Assembly: GCA_009838075.1 (NCBI GenBank) | Contig: VXSG01000096.1 | Coordinates: forward strand, 62,001-126,000 | Direction of reading: 5' to 3' | Length of the DNA stretch: 64,000 bases | Source of the DNA: Boseongicola sp. SB0665_bin_10 | GTDB lineage: Bacteria > Pseudomonadota > Alphaproteobacteria > Rhodobacterales > Rhodobacteraceae | In this document: piece after piece, positions 6,753-15,306 of the stretch | Numbering within the stretch: the stretch's first letter is position 1 | Layout of the letters: every line of letters begins with the position of its first letter | The notes under the pieces: model-generated | Databases searched by the model: none | Seen by the model: only the letters and a program-made list of their open reading frames with translations | Told to the model about the DNA's origin: nothing | Program-made: the position numbers and the translations under genes

Positions 6753-8877
6753 GAGTTGGCTGCCGCGCGCCTGGCGACTGCCGGGGTTCCTGGCGCTCGC
6801 GCTCGGGGCCTGGCTTGCCGTCCCGACACCGAGTTGGGCACAAGGTGACGCACGCCAGGCGCCATCGCTGCTAGACCGGCTGACTCCCGAAGTGATGTCC
6901 GCGGTCTTTCCCGGAATCACCCGGCTGGAAATTGTCGACGACGACGGGCCTGTCGCCGCCGCCGCCTATCGCAGGGAGGAGATGGCGGGCTACGTCTTTT
7001 CCACTCTCGATGTGCTGCGTGCTCCAGGCTATTCGAGCACGCCTTTTGACGTCGTGGCGGGTGTCACGATGGGCGGCCGGATCACGGGTGCGGTTGCCCT
7101 GTTCCACCGCGAACCCTACCTGATCAACGACGCCCGTCGCACGGCGCTTCTCGTCACCTTTCTGCAAGCCATCGAAGGCAGCGAGGCGCGGCTCGGCGTC
7201 GAAGGCGGACTGCCGCCGGACTTCGTTGCCGGGGCGACCATATCCGCACGTGCCATGCGAAACGCGGTCCAGGAAGGCGCTCGCATGGTGCTGCGCTATC
7301 GCACCGAAGAGATCGTGGTCACCGAGCCGACCGTCGACATGATCAACTTCAAGCCAATGAGCCCGGAGGAGCTTGTCGCTGACGGCGGACTGTCGCTTGC
7401 GCATGTGTCGAACGCAAAGCTGGCAGAGGCGATGGCGCGTGCCGGGGTGGGCGACCTGCTGCCCGAGGTGCCGATGTCGGGCGGACCGGACGACACCTAC
7501 ATCGACTTCGTGACCGGCTATGGCAACGCGCCATGGGTCGGGCGCAACGGCGCCGGGCTGGAACCCTATGACGAACTGATCAATGGCTGGCCCGCGGGCA
7601 CCCAAGGCATTTTCGTCGCGACGCTGGGCGGCGTCTACGACCACCGCGGCACGCGGTACAACAACCTGTCCAACGGCTTCATGCTGGATCGCGTGCAGGT
7701 CACGCAGGGCGAGCGCGACTTCAGTTTCTCCAAGGCGGACATGATCGTGACGCGCGGCAGGATCGCGGACATCCTGGTGCTGCCACCCGACAGCGGCTTC
7801 GATCCGATGCAGCCCTGGCGCGCAGACCTCTTCGCGACCGCGGTGAGACCGGACGGGAAACTGGAACGGTTCGTGCTGGCCGGTCTCGACTACACCCTGC
7901 CCGGCTCCATGATCCTCATGCCCGAACCGGACCCGCCCCCGGTCTGGCTCGAACCTTGGGCGGACGGCATTTACGACATCGCGATCCTCGCGACGGCTCT
8001 CGCGCTGCTGACTGCGCTTCTGGCGTTTCAGGCGCAGCTGGTCCGGCGGCGCCGGTTGCACCGATGGCTCAGGACCTCGTTCCTGGTGTTCACGCTGGTC
8101 TGGATCGGCTGGATCGCCAGCGCGCAGCTTTCCGTCGTCCACCTCATGAACTATCTCAAGGCACCCTTCGTGAGCCTTGACCTTGCGTTCTATCTGGCCG
8201 AGCCGCTGATCGTGATCCTTGCGGGATACACCGCAATCTCGCTTGTCCTGCTGGGACGCGGCGTCTTTTGCGGCTGGCTGTGCCCTTTCGGGGCCTTGCA
8301 GGAACTGCTGGCACAGGCGGCCCGGACCCTGAACCTGCCGCAGTGGACGCCCTCCATGCCCACGCAACGTGTCCTTTGGAACGGCAAGTACGTTGCGCTT
8401 GGGGTGATCCTGTTGCTTGCCGTCGTGGCCCCGGATGTCGCGACCGTCGCCGAGGAAGTCGAACCCTTCAAGACCGCGATCACGGCCGTGTTCGTGCGCG
8501 GTCCGCCCTATGTCGTCTATGCCGTCGTGCTCCTGGTGATCGGGCTCTTTGCGGAACGCGCGTTCTGCCGTTTCCTCTGCCCGCTCGGGGCCGGGCTTGC
8601 CCTCCTCGACCGGCTGCACCTGTTCGAGCTTCTCAAGCGTCGCGCGGAATGCGGCAATCCCTGTCAGCTGTGCGAGCGTTCCTGTCCCGTGAAGGCCATC
8701 GAGCCCTCCGGTGAAGTCGTCATGGCCGAGTGTTTCCAGTGTCTCGAATGCATGGTCGAGTATCACGATGACCGCCGGTGCCCGCCCCTGGCGATGCAGC
8801 GAAAGGAACGGGAACAGGCTGCGGGGTTGCGCCCCGTCCTCAATCCGGCAGGCGCAAATCCGGGGGCGCCGGCGTGA
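6733..8877 (+). CDS. nosR: NosR/NirI-family membrane flavo-iron-sulfur protein
   Basis: 714 residues from GTG 6733. A signal or anchor segment (about residues 15-36) precedes a periplasmic FMN-binding domain; its GATIS motif has Thr169 at the position of covalent FMN attachment. The C-terminal half is a polytopic membrane domain carrying two CxxxCP motifs, CGWLCP (513-518) and CRFLCP (612-617). It ends in a two-cluster ferredoxin-like region beginning at Cys640 and Cys667. NosR passes electrons from the quinol pool toward nitrous-oxide reductase and is needed for nosZ expression; NirI is the nitrite-reductase-linked homolog. The ApbE-type flavin transferase gene that follows supports the FMN assignment. 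nosZ, nosDFYL and nir genes are absent from this window, so the exact partner, and the choice between nosR and nirI, remains open. Confidence 0.88.
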   Translation: MRTGTARSWLPRAWRLPGFLALALGAWLAVPTPSWAQGDARQAPSLLDRLTPEVMSAVFPGITRLEIVDDDGPVAAAAYRREEMAGYVFSTLDVLRAPGYSSTPFDVVAGVTMGGRITGAVALFHREPYLINDARRTALLVTFLQAIEGSEARLGVEGGLPPDFVAGATISARAMRNAVQEGARMVLRYRTEEIVVTEPTVDMINFKPMSPEELVADGGLSLAHVSNAKLAEAMARAGVGDLLPEVPMSGGPDDTYIDFVTGYGNAPWVGRNGAGLEPYDELINGWPAGTQGIFVATLGGVYDHRGTRYNNLSNGFMLDRVQVTQGERDFSFSKADMIVTRGRIADILVLPPDSGFDPMQPWRADLFATAVRPDGKLERFVLAGLDYTLPGSMILMPEPDPPPVWLEPWADGIYDIAILATALALLTALLAFQAQLVRRRRLHRWLRTSFLVFTLVWIGWIASAQLSVVHLMNYLKAPFVSLDLAFYLAEPLIVILAGYTAISLVLLGRGVFCGWLCPFGALQELLAQAARTLNLPQWTPSMPTQRVLWNGKYVALGVILLLAVVAPDVATVAEEVEPFKTAITAVFVRGPPYVVYAVVLLVIGLFAERAFCRFLCPLGAGLALLDRLHLFELLKRRAECGNPCQLCERSCPVKAIEPSGEVVMAECFQCLECMVEYHDDRRCPPLAMQRKEREQAAGLRPVLNPAGANPGAPA

Positions 8878-9836
8878 CCCCTTCGCGGCGCCAAACCTTG
8901 CGGATACTCGCCGCCGGCCTGGCGGTGCCGCTTGGCGTTCTCGGGCTGCAATCGACCCAGGGCCTTCCGCGGCCCGTGCGTTGGCATGGCGAGGCGCTGG
9001 GTGCGGTGTCCTCCATGACGCTTTGGAGCGTCGACCCGGCGCGCGCCAGCCGCGCCCTTCGGCGCATGCATTCCGAGATCGCGCGGATGGAGGCCATCTT
9101 CAGCCTGTTTCGACCGGCCAGCGAACTGTCGCGATTGAACCGGGAGGGACGGATCGAACGCCCCTCGCGGGACTTGGTCGAAGTTCTCGATCTGAGCCGC
9201 CGGATCGCCGATGCAAGTCGGGGCGCGTTCGACCCTACAATTCAGCCGCTCTGGGCCCTTCACGCCGGCAGCGGTGCACCTGATCCGGGATTGGTCGCGC
9301 GCGTATTGCCTCTCGTCGACTACACATGCCTGACCGCACGCCGCAACGCCATTCAATTTGGTCGCCCAAACATGGCCGCAAGCTTGAACGGCATTGCGCA
9401 AGGGTACATCACCGACCGGATCACTGAGTTGTTGGGCAACGAAGGTTTCGAATGCGCGGTGATCGAACTGGGAGAAACCCGTGTTCTTGGCCAGGCGCCC
9501 GATGGCCAACCTGTCTCGATCGGGCTCGTGAACCCGAATGCACCTGCTCGCATTTCGAGCCAGGTGGCACTTGCCGACGCAGCGATATCGGTCTCGGGCG
9601 GCTATGGCCAGGTACTGCCGGACGGCACTGGCAACCACATATTCGACCCCCGCAGCGGTCTGAGCGCAGGGAGCTTGTCACAGGTTGCCGTGGTCGCGCC
9701 GAAGTCGGCCTTGGCCGACGCGCTGTCGACAGCGATTTGCGTCGCCGGGGAAGAGGCCGCACAGGCAATCTTGTCGACCGTACCAGCCTCGCGGGCGATC
9801 CTGACGCGACTGGACGGGACCAGCGTCGAAGTCTAG
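8874..9836 (+). CDS. nosX: NosX/NirX, ApbE-family FAD:protein FMN transferase
   Basis: 320 residues. It starts at GTG 8874, overlapping the NosR stop in a GTGA junction that implies translational coupling. An N-terminal Tat-like sequence (PSRRQTLRILAAGLAVPLG) indicates periplasmic export. ApbE-family signatures follow: SELSRLNREG, RGAFDPTIQPLW, SLNGIAQGYITDR, then SVSGGYGQ and HIFDPRSG. The enzyme attaches FMN from FAD to a Thr in the flavin domain of its neighbour NosR. Length matches NosX and NirX rather than the longer, lipidated ApbE proteins. It converges tail to tail with the next gene with a 4-base overlap. Confidence 0.9.
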   Translation: MTPSRRQTLRILAAGLAVPLGVLGLQSTQGLPRPVRWHGEALGAVSSMTLWSVDPARASRALRRMHSEIARMEAIFSLFRPASELSRLNREGRIERPSRDLVEVLDLSRRIADASRGAFDPTIQPLWALHAGSGAPDPGLVARVLPLVDYTCLTARRNAIQFGRPNMAASLNGIAQGYITDRITELLGNEGFECAVIELGETRVLGQAPDGQPVSIGLVNPNAPARISSQVALADAAISVSGGYGQVLPDGTGNHIFDPRSGLSAGSLSQVAVVAPKSALADALSTAICVAGEEAAQAILSTVPASRAILTRLDGTSVEV

Positions 9837-11233
9837 CGCGTCAGGGCCGCAAGCCCGGCAAGCGCGATGGCGCGGAACATCGGGTCGTCCAGGGTTCCGG
9901 CCATCGCGACGGCTGTGTCAAGGTCGCCGGCACGCGCCTGCGCCAGGACCACAGCCGTCACCAGTTCCTCGTCTTCGGCGCGCCCGGCGAATTCCGCCAC
10001 CAGGCGCAGTGCCCGGTCGGTCTTGCCTTCCGTCGCCAATGTCACCGCGATGGCACGAACCGCGTCGAATCGCTTGTTTCGATTGCCAATGCTGGCCACC
10101 ATGTCGAGTGCCGCCCTCGATCGGTCGGTCCTGGCGTATTCGCGGGCGACCATCGAACGTGCACGGTCGAGATCCTCGATCACCGCGATTTCGGAAAGTG
10201 TTTCAACGCTGTCATCATAGGCGCCCATCACGGCTTGCCGTTCGGCAAGCGCGGCCAGCGCGGCACCATCGCCATAGGCCTCCTGAATTGCGCGCGCCAA
10301 CTCCAGCGCGCCTCCGAAATCGCCAGCGGCCGCCATGCCATCGGCAATTGCAATCATCGCCTCGTGATCACCGTAGGACGCCTCGATCCGCCGCGCCGTG
10401 GTCAGAGCCGCCTCGATGTTCCCCTGCGCCACCTGCGCGGCCGCGGCCCCAGCCATGGCACGCGCCCGACCGGCAAGATCGGGGATTGCGTGCGCAGTCT
10501 GCAATCCGGCTTCGACATCGCCGCTGTGCGACTGTATCCTGGCAATTTTCGCCAGCGCCTCATAAAACCAGTAGTGGTCGAATCTATCGCTGCGCGCGAC
10601 CAGCCCGCTGGCGATCTTGAAACGGTTCTGTTCGGCGCTGAACCAATAATCCATGCCAATCCGCGCCGCCGCGTGCATTGCGGAGGGGATGTCGCCCGAC
10701 CGCGCCACCGAGATCGCGATCGCCGCTTGCGCCTCTGATCTGCGGAACGGATTGTTGATCGCCACCACAGTGTCGAATGCCTCGTCGATCAAGCCCCGGG
10801 CCGCTTGCTCGACCGCAAGTGTTTCGAGCGCAAGATCCTTGGCAGAGCGGTTGCGTGCGTCGTCAATCTCCATCGCGATCTCGAATGCCGTGTCGAATGC
10901 ACCCTGCCGTGCGGCCGCCCGGACGATTTCGGCTTCGGCCTCGGCCATCGTGACGGGGTTTTCGATCAACCCGGCTTCTTGAAGGGCCTCTGCCTGACGC
11001 CCCAGTTCGGCCAACGCCGCCGCGATCGCGAAATGCGCCTCGTCGCGCTGCAATTGCCGGCCCAGTTCCTCAGTCGCCCTCCGGGCTGCGTGCAGCAGGC
11101 AATCCGCAGTCGCGGGCTCACACTTGATCGGAGAACCGTCCACGACCATTCCACCGAACCCGGCGGAAAGCATGCAAAGCACCAAGGCTTGTCGGATTGG
11201 CCTCAAGCCAGTTACACCTGCTTTCGAATTCAC
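9833..11233 (-). CDS. Exported helical-repeat (TPR-like) protein of unknown function
   Basis: 466 residues from a GTG start. A hydrophobic segment (about residues 13-32) looks like a signal peptide. The rest is a series of degenerate helix-turn-helix repeats of about 32-36 residues, with recurring alternations such as AAARQGAFDTAFEIAMEI, SVARSGDIPSAMHAAARIG and AAAAQVAQGNIEAALTTARR. These resemble Sel1/TPR or PPR-like solenoids and would offer a protein-binding surface in the periplasm. There is no enzymatic motif. It faces nosX with overlapping 3' ends, so the two are not co-transcribed; a link to the NosR system rests on position only. Confidence 0.7.
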   Translation of the reverse strand: MNSKAGVTGLRPIRQALVLCMLSAGFGGMVVDGSPIKCEPATADCLLHAARRATEELGRQLQRDEAHFAIAAALAELGRQAEALQEAGLIENPVTMAEAEAEIVRAAARQGAFDTAFEIAMEIDDARNRSAKDLALETLAVEQAARGLIDEAFDTVVAINNPFRRSEAQAAIAISVARSGDIPSAMHAAARIGMDYWFSAEQNRFKIASGLVARSDRFDHYWFYEALAKIARIQSHSGDVEAGLQTAHAIPDLAGRARAMAGAAAAQVAQGNIEAALTTARRIEASYGDHEAMIAIADGMAAAGDFGGALELARAIQEAYGDGAALAALAERQAVMGAYDDSVETLSEIAVIEDLDRARSMVAREYARTDRSRAALDMVASIGNRNKRFDAVRAIAVTLATEGKTDRALRLVAEFAGRAEDEELVTAVVLAQARAGDLDTAVAMAGTLDDPMFRAIALAGLAALTR

Positions 11234-11575
11234 TGGTCTGACAATAGCCCGAACTCACGGCTCGCCGATAGATGGCTGCAATCGGCAAGACTGTCGAATT
11301 TGAACGGTTTGCACGTGGTTCCTGCGTGACTGCGTGATTCCCTGCTGAAGGAGCCTGGCGGGCGCGGGGTCGAGCCAGGAAGGCGCAGGACTTCGGACGA
11401 ATCCGCGACGGTGTGGAATACTCTTGGCCATTGGAACGACCTGGCATGATCTCCATGAGACGCTGAAGACGTCGTTTCGTTGCGTGCCCTGCAACGGCCG
11501 GAATTGCACCAACGGGGCGTGGTCCGGGCGAACGAAGAAAGGCCCTGCCGTCGCCTGAGGCAGATCGAGCACGGC
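11234..11575. other. Intergenic stretch leading into a transposase relic
   Basis: No gene supported. The right part may hold decayed 5' sequence of the ISAs1-type element that becomes recognisable from 11,576; I see no intact terminal inverted repeat. Confidence 0.4.
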
Positions 11576-12450
11576 ATCCCGAGCCACGACGCCTGTCAGT
11601 CGAAGCTCAGGATTCTCGACCCTGAACGACTTCCGTGGGCGCTTCTCCACCTTGCCGCGGACTGGGCCAGACATGATCTCGGTCGACGGCAAGGCGCTGC
11701 GGCAATCCCTCAAGGCCGCCGCGAGCCGCTCTCCGCTGCACCTCGTCAACGCCGTCGCCGTCGGGGTGTGCCTGGCGCTCCGGCGGTCCGTGCGGCCGGC
11801 AAGTCCAGCGAGATCATGGCGATGCAGGCGCTGCCGGGTCTTCTCGACATCGAGGACGGCCCGGTGACCTCGGCCGCGATGTGCACGCAATGGGCGACCG
11901 CCGGGGAATTCACGAAGAAAGGCGGCAGTTTCGTCCTTGCACCGACGGGCAGCCGGGAGACGATTCACGACGATGCCCCGTTCCACATGGCGGACCCGGA
12001 GAGCGCCGGGAAGTTGTTACGTTGCAACGCCGTGAACAAGGGCCGTGGGCGCATCAAGATCCGCGATGCGACCGTCTGCCACGACGCGACACGCTGCAGT
12101 GGACCTGCGTCACTGGCCGGTCCCGCGCGCCATCAAATTGGGCGAAAGTGACCCGGGAAAACAACGAGGGGGACAGAGCAAGGAGTCGCGCTGCCGCCTT
12201 CTCGGCGAAAGGCTCGGTACGGAGCGGTTCCTCAAGATGTTGAGCTCGCACTTGGCGGCAGAGAATTCGCTTCATTGGCACCTCGCCGTGACAATGGCAT
12301 TGGACACCAAGTACGCAAGGTTCTGCAGATGACCTTCGGCCGGAAGGACAAAGGCCCCGGAAGCCTGACGCTGATGCTGATGCTGGCTCTGAACCTCGCG
12401 CGGCTGACCCACGGAGGGAAGTGCCGTCGATGCGCTGAAATCCGAAGGCC
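11576..12450 (+). pseudogene. Decayed ISAs1-family (H-repeat-type) transposase
   Basis: Fragments of one ISAs1-type DDE transposase appear in order on the plus strand but in changing frames. They are IPSHD with ILDPERL (from 11,576), ISVDGKALRQS with the first catalytic Asp (about 11,671-11,704), KSSEIMAMQALPGLLDIEDG (about 11,805-11,862), GRGRIKIRD (about 12,047), ERLGTERFLKMLSSHLAAEN with the catalytic Glu and SLHW (about 12,210-12,275), and DKGPGSLTLMLMLALNLARL (about 12,346-12,405). The second catalytic Asp, normally in a TIDAM context, reads TSAAM here, so the active site is lost as well as the frame. The N-terminal third is missing. The insertion is old and inactive. Confidence 0.75.
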
Positions 12451-12569
12451 GGAGTCGACGACGACCTGCTTCCGAAACTTGTCTGTTCCGCAGCACGGCT
12501 GCCAATCGATGCCGAGCCCCCAAAGATGATCCAAATGCCATGGCCCTGCTATAGCCGACCGGAGACTGT

Positions 12570-12597
12570 TTGTTTCTGTCGCCCTTTCGGCTATGAT
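12570..12597 (+). promoter_or_regulatory. Candidate promoter of the second pentapeptide gene
   Basis: TTGTTT (12,570-12,575), a 16-base spacer and TATGAT (12,592-12,597) precede the ATG at 12,629 by about 30 bases. A plausible sigma-70 type promoter, by pattern only. Confidence 0.35.
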
Positions 12598-12628
12598 CCA
12601 TAGGCAAGGCATGCACGCCAGGTGCGAC

Positions 12629-13036
12629 ATGAAACCGCTTCTGCCCAGTCTCGCATTTGCCCTGATCCCGACAGCGCTCGCTGCCTGGGACGAAAGCGCG
12701 GTGGCGCAACTCAGGGACACGGGGCGATGCGAGGAATGCGACCTGACAAGGGCAGATCTCAGGTGGGCGGCGGTTTATGCCGCGGAACTGGGAGGTGCGC
12801 CAAATCTGGTCGACGGCGTGTTGGACCGGTCCGACCTGTCGGGCGCGAATCTTTATGGCGCGAACCTCGAAGGAACCAGCCTGCGCAATGCCAACCTGAC
12901 TGGTGCCGACCTGTCTTGGTCGGTCATGATCGGAACGGACCTCACCGGAGCCGACCTCACCGGAGCCAAGCTAACGGGCATTATATTCTGCGACACGATC
13001 ATGCCCGATGGCACCGCGAACGATGCCCATTGCTAA
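12629..13036 (+). CDS. Secreted pentapeptide-repeat protein (second paralog)
   Basis: 135 residues. The ATG at 12,629 gives a clean signal peptide (KPLLPSLAFALIPTALAAW). The mature part starts with CEECDLTRADLRW, echoing LTCLSCDLAGANL of the first paralog. It then carries pentapeptides (SDLSG, ANLYG, ANLEG, ANLTG, ADLSW, TDLTG, ADLTG, AKLTG) and ends CDTIMPDGTANDAHC. The same order of signal peptide, CxxCDL cap, beta-helix and Cys-x-Thr-xx-MPDG tail in both proteins shows common descent; this copy is shorter by several coils. Function unknown. It stands alone between the transposase relic and a convergent LysR gene. Confidence 0.78.
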   Translation: MKPLLPSLAFALIPTALAAWDESAVAQLRDTGRCEECDLTRADLRWAAVYAAELGGAPNLVDGVLDRSDLSGANLYGANLEGTSLRNANLTGADLSWSVMIGTDLTGADLTGAKLTGIIFCDTIMPDGTANDAHC

Positions 13037-13349
13037 CGCGTTCGTGCCGGATGCAGCCTGACATCTCATGGAACTCGCGCATTGGTTCATGGTCCTGGAT
13101 TCGGTTCTGCCGGATGGATCCGTGTCCGTCGGACATGGTGCCGTTCCAGGAAACTCCCCGACGCGAGCGGCATGCGACGCCGCACTGTGGAACGAATTCG
13201 ACTGCGGCTGTTCTGCGGGATGCGTGGCGCAGGACAAGAGGGTGGGCTCCAACTGGTGCTCGCGCGGGGCAGGACGCGTGAGGTTATGCAGTGCCTGACC
13301 CCCTGGACCAGCAGGCAAGGCGGCCAGGGTCGGAAGGCTCGGGTTCCCA
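13037..13349. other. Convergent intergenic region, no gene seen
   Basis: Lies between the 3' ends of the pentapeptide gene and the LysR gene. No ribosome-binding site, family motif or obvious T-tailed hairpin was recognised. Confidence 0.45.
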
Positions 13350-14336
13350 TCAGCGGTCGGTGTTGTTCGGCAGCGGAAGTTGGGAGAGACCGAGCCTTTC
13401 CGACGTGTATTCGTCCCTGACCAGTCCTGACACCTGGGCGGCGAAGTCGCGGAATGGGCTCACGCTGTTCAGATGCTTGGGCATGGCCAAGGCAACGCTG
13501 CGAGCGATCTCTTCCAACTTGTAGAATCGTACGCGTTTGCGGACGTCGCCGGGAAGGTTGGGGATCACTGACATCGGGGTGTGGCAAGTCGCCAGGCCGG
13601 CCGCAACAATCCGAACGGCCGTCTCATGCGTCATGCAGCCAAAGTACGGATGCGCACGGGGCAAGAGGTTCTGATACCAGTTCCGGGACTTCGCGGACCA
13701 GTGGGCAATGTCGCCAATGTCCACGTACCGGTTGAGACACCCAGCGTACCTGGATCCATCCTTGCCTGACAGACAGGCCCGGAAAGAATCCACCGGAACC
13801 GACGCGGGCACGGCCAAGACGATCCGGTCGTCAAACAAGCCAAAGACGCTCAGCGATTCACGATGCGGCTCCACCCGTTCGGCGCTGAGGACCGCAACGT
13901 TGACCTTGTGCATCATCAGTTTTTCGATCAGTTCAGCGGAGTTGATTGCCCAGACATGGTCAAAACGCGAGATCTGCGGCACCGACAGGGCAATCTCGGC
14001 CACTCGTTCGATGAACCGTCCGGTCAGAGACGGCGTCGCGCCAAAGGAGAGCGAAAGACCACTACCATCGAAGAGATCGAGGTGCTGGGTTTCAGCGGCT
14101 TCGACGGCGGCGAGAATCCTCTCAGCGGAACTGGCCCAGTACATTCCGGCAGGGGTGAGTTCCGTTCGCGGGCTGCGCCGGCGGACAAAAAGCAGAACTC
14201 CGAGTGCGTCTTCCATCTTTGCCAACTGCTGGGACACGCTCGGTTGCGACATCCCCAGATGCCGGGTGGCGCGACTGATCGACCCGGCAATCGAAATTGC
14301 TCGCAAGATTTCCAGTTGTCTGAGCGTCACCTTCAT
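13350..14336 (-). CDS. LysR-family transcriptional regulator
   Basis: 328 residues. The N-terminal winged helix-turn-helix is clear: LRQLEILRAISIAGSISRAT, then HLGMSQPSVSQQLAKMEDALG, with the following FVRR and LTPAG signature. The effector-binding domain (from about residue 95) is divergent and gives no ligand hint; it includes a run of His, Trp and Cys residues (GDIAHWSAKSRNWYQN, FGCMTHET). LysR regulators usually control a divergent neighbour, but here the upstream gene (M48 peptidase) is on the same strand 113 bases away. The target is therefore not obvious. Confidence 0.88.
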   Translation of the reverse strand: MKVTLRQLEILRAISIAGSISRATRHLGMSQPSVSQQLAKMEDALGVLLFVRRRSPRTELTPAGMYWASSAERILAAVEAAETQHLDLFDGSGLSLSFGATPSLTGRFIERVAEIALSVPQISRFDHVWAINSAELIEKLMMHKVNVAVLSAERVEPHRESLSVFGLFDDRIVLAVPASVPVDSFRACLSGKDGSRYAGCLNRYVDIGDIAHWSAKSRNWYQNLLPRAHPYFGCMTHETAVRIVAAGLATCHTPMSVIPNLPGDVRKRVRFYKLEEIARSVALAMPKHLNSVSPFRDFAAQVSGLVRDEYTSERLGLSQLPLPNNTDR

Positions 14337-14449
14337 GGAAAGCGCGTCTCTCGCGTTTGGGGCGAAACCAGCGAAACCGAAATCGAGGCTTCAGGCAAGA
14401 GCGCGTTCGGCTTGCGGTTGCAGGGAGTCAATCAAGATGCGCAGTTCGG

Positions 14450-15154
14450 TCAACCGACGCTTCTTCGTACTATGCGAATCCGGTCGGCATTGGGCGGATG
14501 CGTGCCGAGAAAGCGATCTCCCGGATCAGCGGCATCCTGAAAATAGAGCACGCCACGAAGCGCGTCGAATCCAGCGCGCTCTGCAATCCTCGCGCCGAGG
14601 GCGTCTGCCTCGAGTTCGAATTCCTTGGAATAGCTTCTTGCACCGATCGTTCCGCCGATGTCGGCGGCTGCATCCAGGCCGCTCGCGTCAAGGCCGGCGG
14701 CGGCCCCGAAAATCGCCCCGATCAGTGTGCCTGCGAAGACCGATGACCGGGTCTGCAAGACATGCTCCTCAATGTGGTGCGCCGCTTCGTGGGAAAGGGC
14801 GAAGGCCACTTCGTCCCGGTTCTTCATCACGCGGAGGAGCGACGCCGTGAAAATGATCACCGGACGTCCATCGCGCCGATAGGTCTGGTATGCATTCGGC
14901 TGCAGGTTTGGCCGCTCGTCGACCAGGATCAGGAAATCACAGTTCAGGTCTGCCCGCGCCTCACGGCAAACCTGCTCAGCCACCGGCTCAACGCGCTGCA
15001 CGACTGCGCGGAAGTCGTCAACGTCCTGAGGGGAGCCCGTGCGCTTGACTCTGGGCAACGGTTCGAGATCCGGGCGCTGCATCGCGTCGGGTACACAGGC
15101 CGTCAACGCGAGCGTTGCGCAGACCGCAATGAAAACTCGGCGGTTCATCTCCAT
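14450..15154 (-). CDS. M48-family metalloprotease, lipoprotein
   Basis: 234 residues from ATG 15,154 (ATG 15,148 is also possible; a longer frame reaches 15,226 but would bury the signal peptide). The sequence MNRRVFIAVCATLALTACVPD is a lipoprotein signal with lipobox LTAC, so the mature protein is anchored to a periplasmic membrane face. The zinc site HEAAHHIEEH (HExxH) is followed by FELEADALGA, whose Glu is the third ligand. A final GTHPPNADRI matches the M48 C-terminal pattern. Relatives (BepA/LoiP-like) survey outer-membrane or envelope proteins. It is a short, single-domain version without TPRs. Confidence 0.88.
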   Translation of the reverse strand: MEMNRRVFIAVCATLALTACVPDAMQRPDLEPLPRVKRTGSPQDVDDFRAVVQRVEPVAEQVCREARADLNCDFLILVDERPNLQPNAYQTYRRDGRPVIIFTASLLRVMKNRDEVAFALSHEAAHHIEEHVLQTRSSVFAGTLIGAIFGAAAGLDASGLDAAADIGGTIGARSYSKEFELEADALGARIAERAGFDALRGVLYFQDAADPGDRFLGTHPPNADRIRIVRRSVG

Positions 15155-15306
15155 GCCTTGATTCGCATTTCTGACGCATGTTGATGCGGATCGCGCCAAG
15201 CCTGCAACACGCTTGCCAAGCTTCACCGTTCCAGGCCGGAATTCGCGCCATCCGCGATCGATGCCAAGGACCCGGTCCGACAGCCATTCGGATCATTCGC
15301 ACTGCT

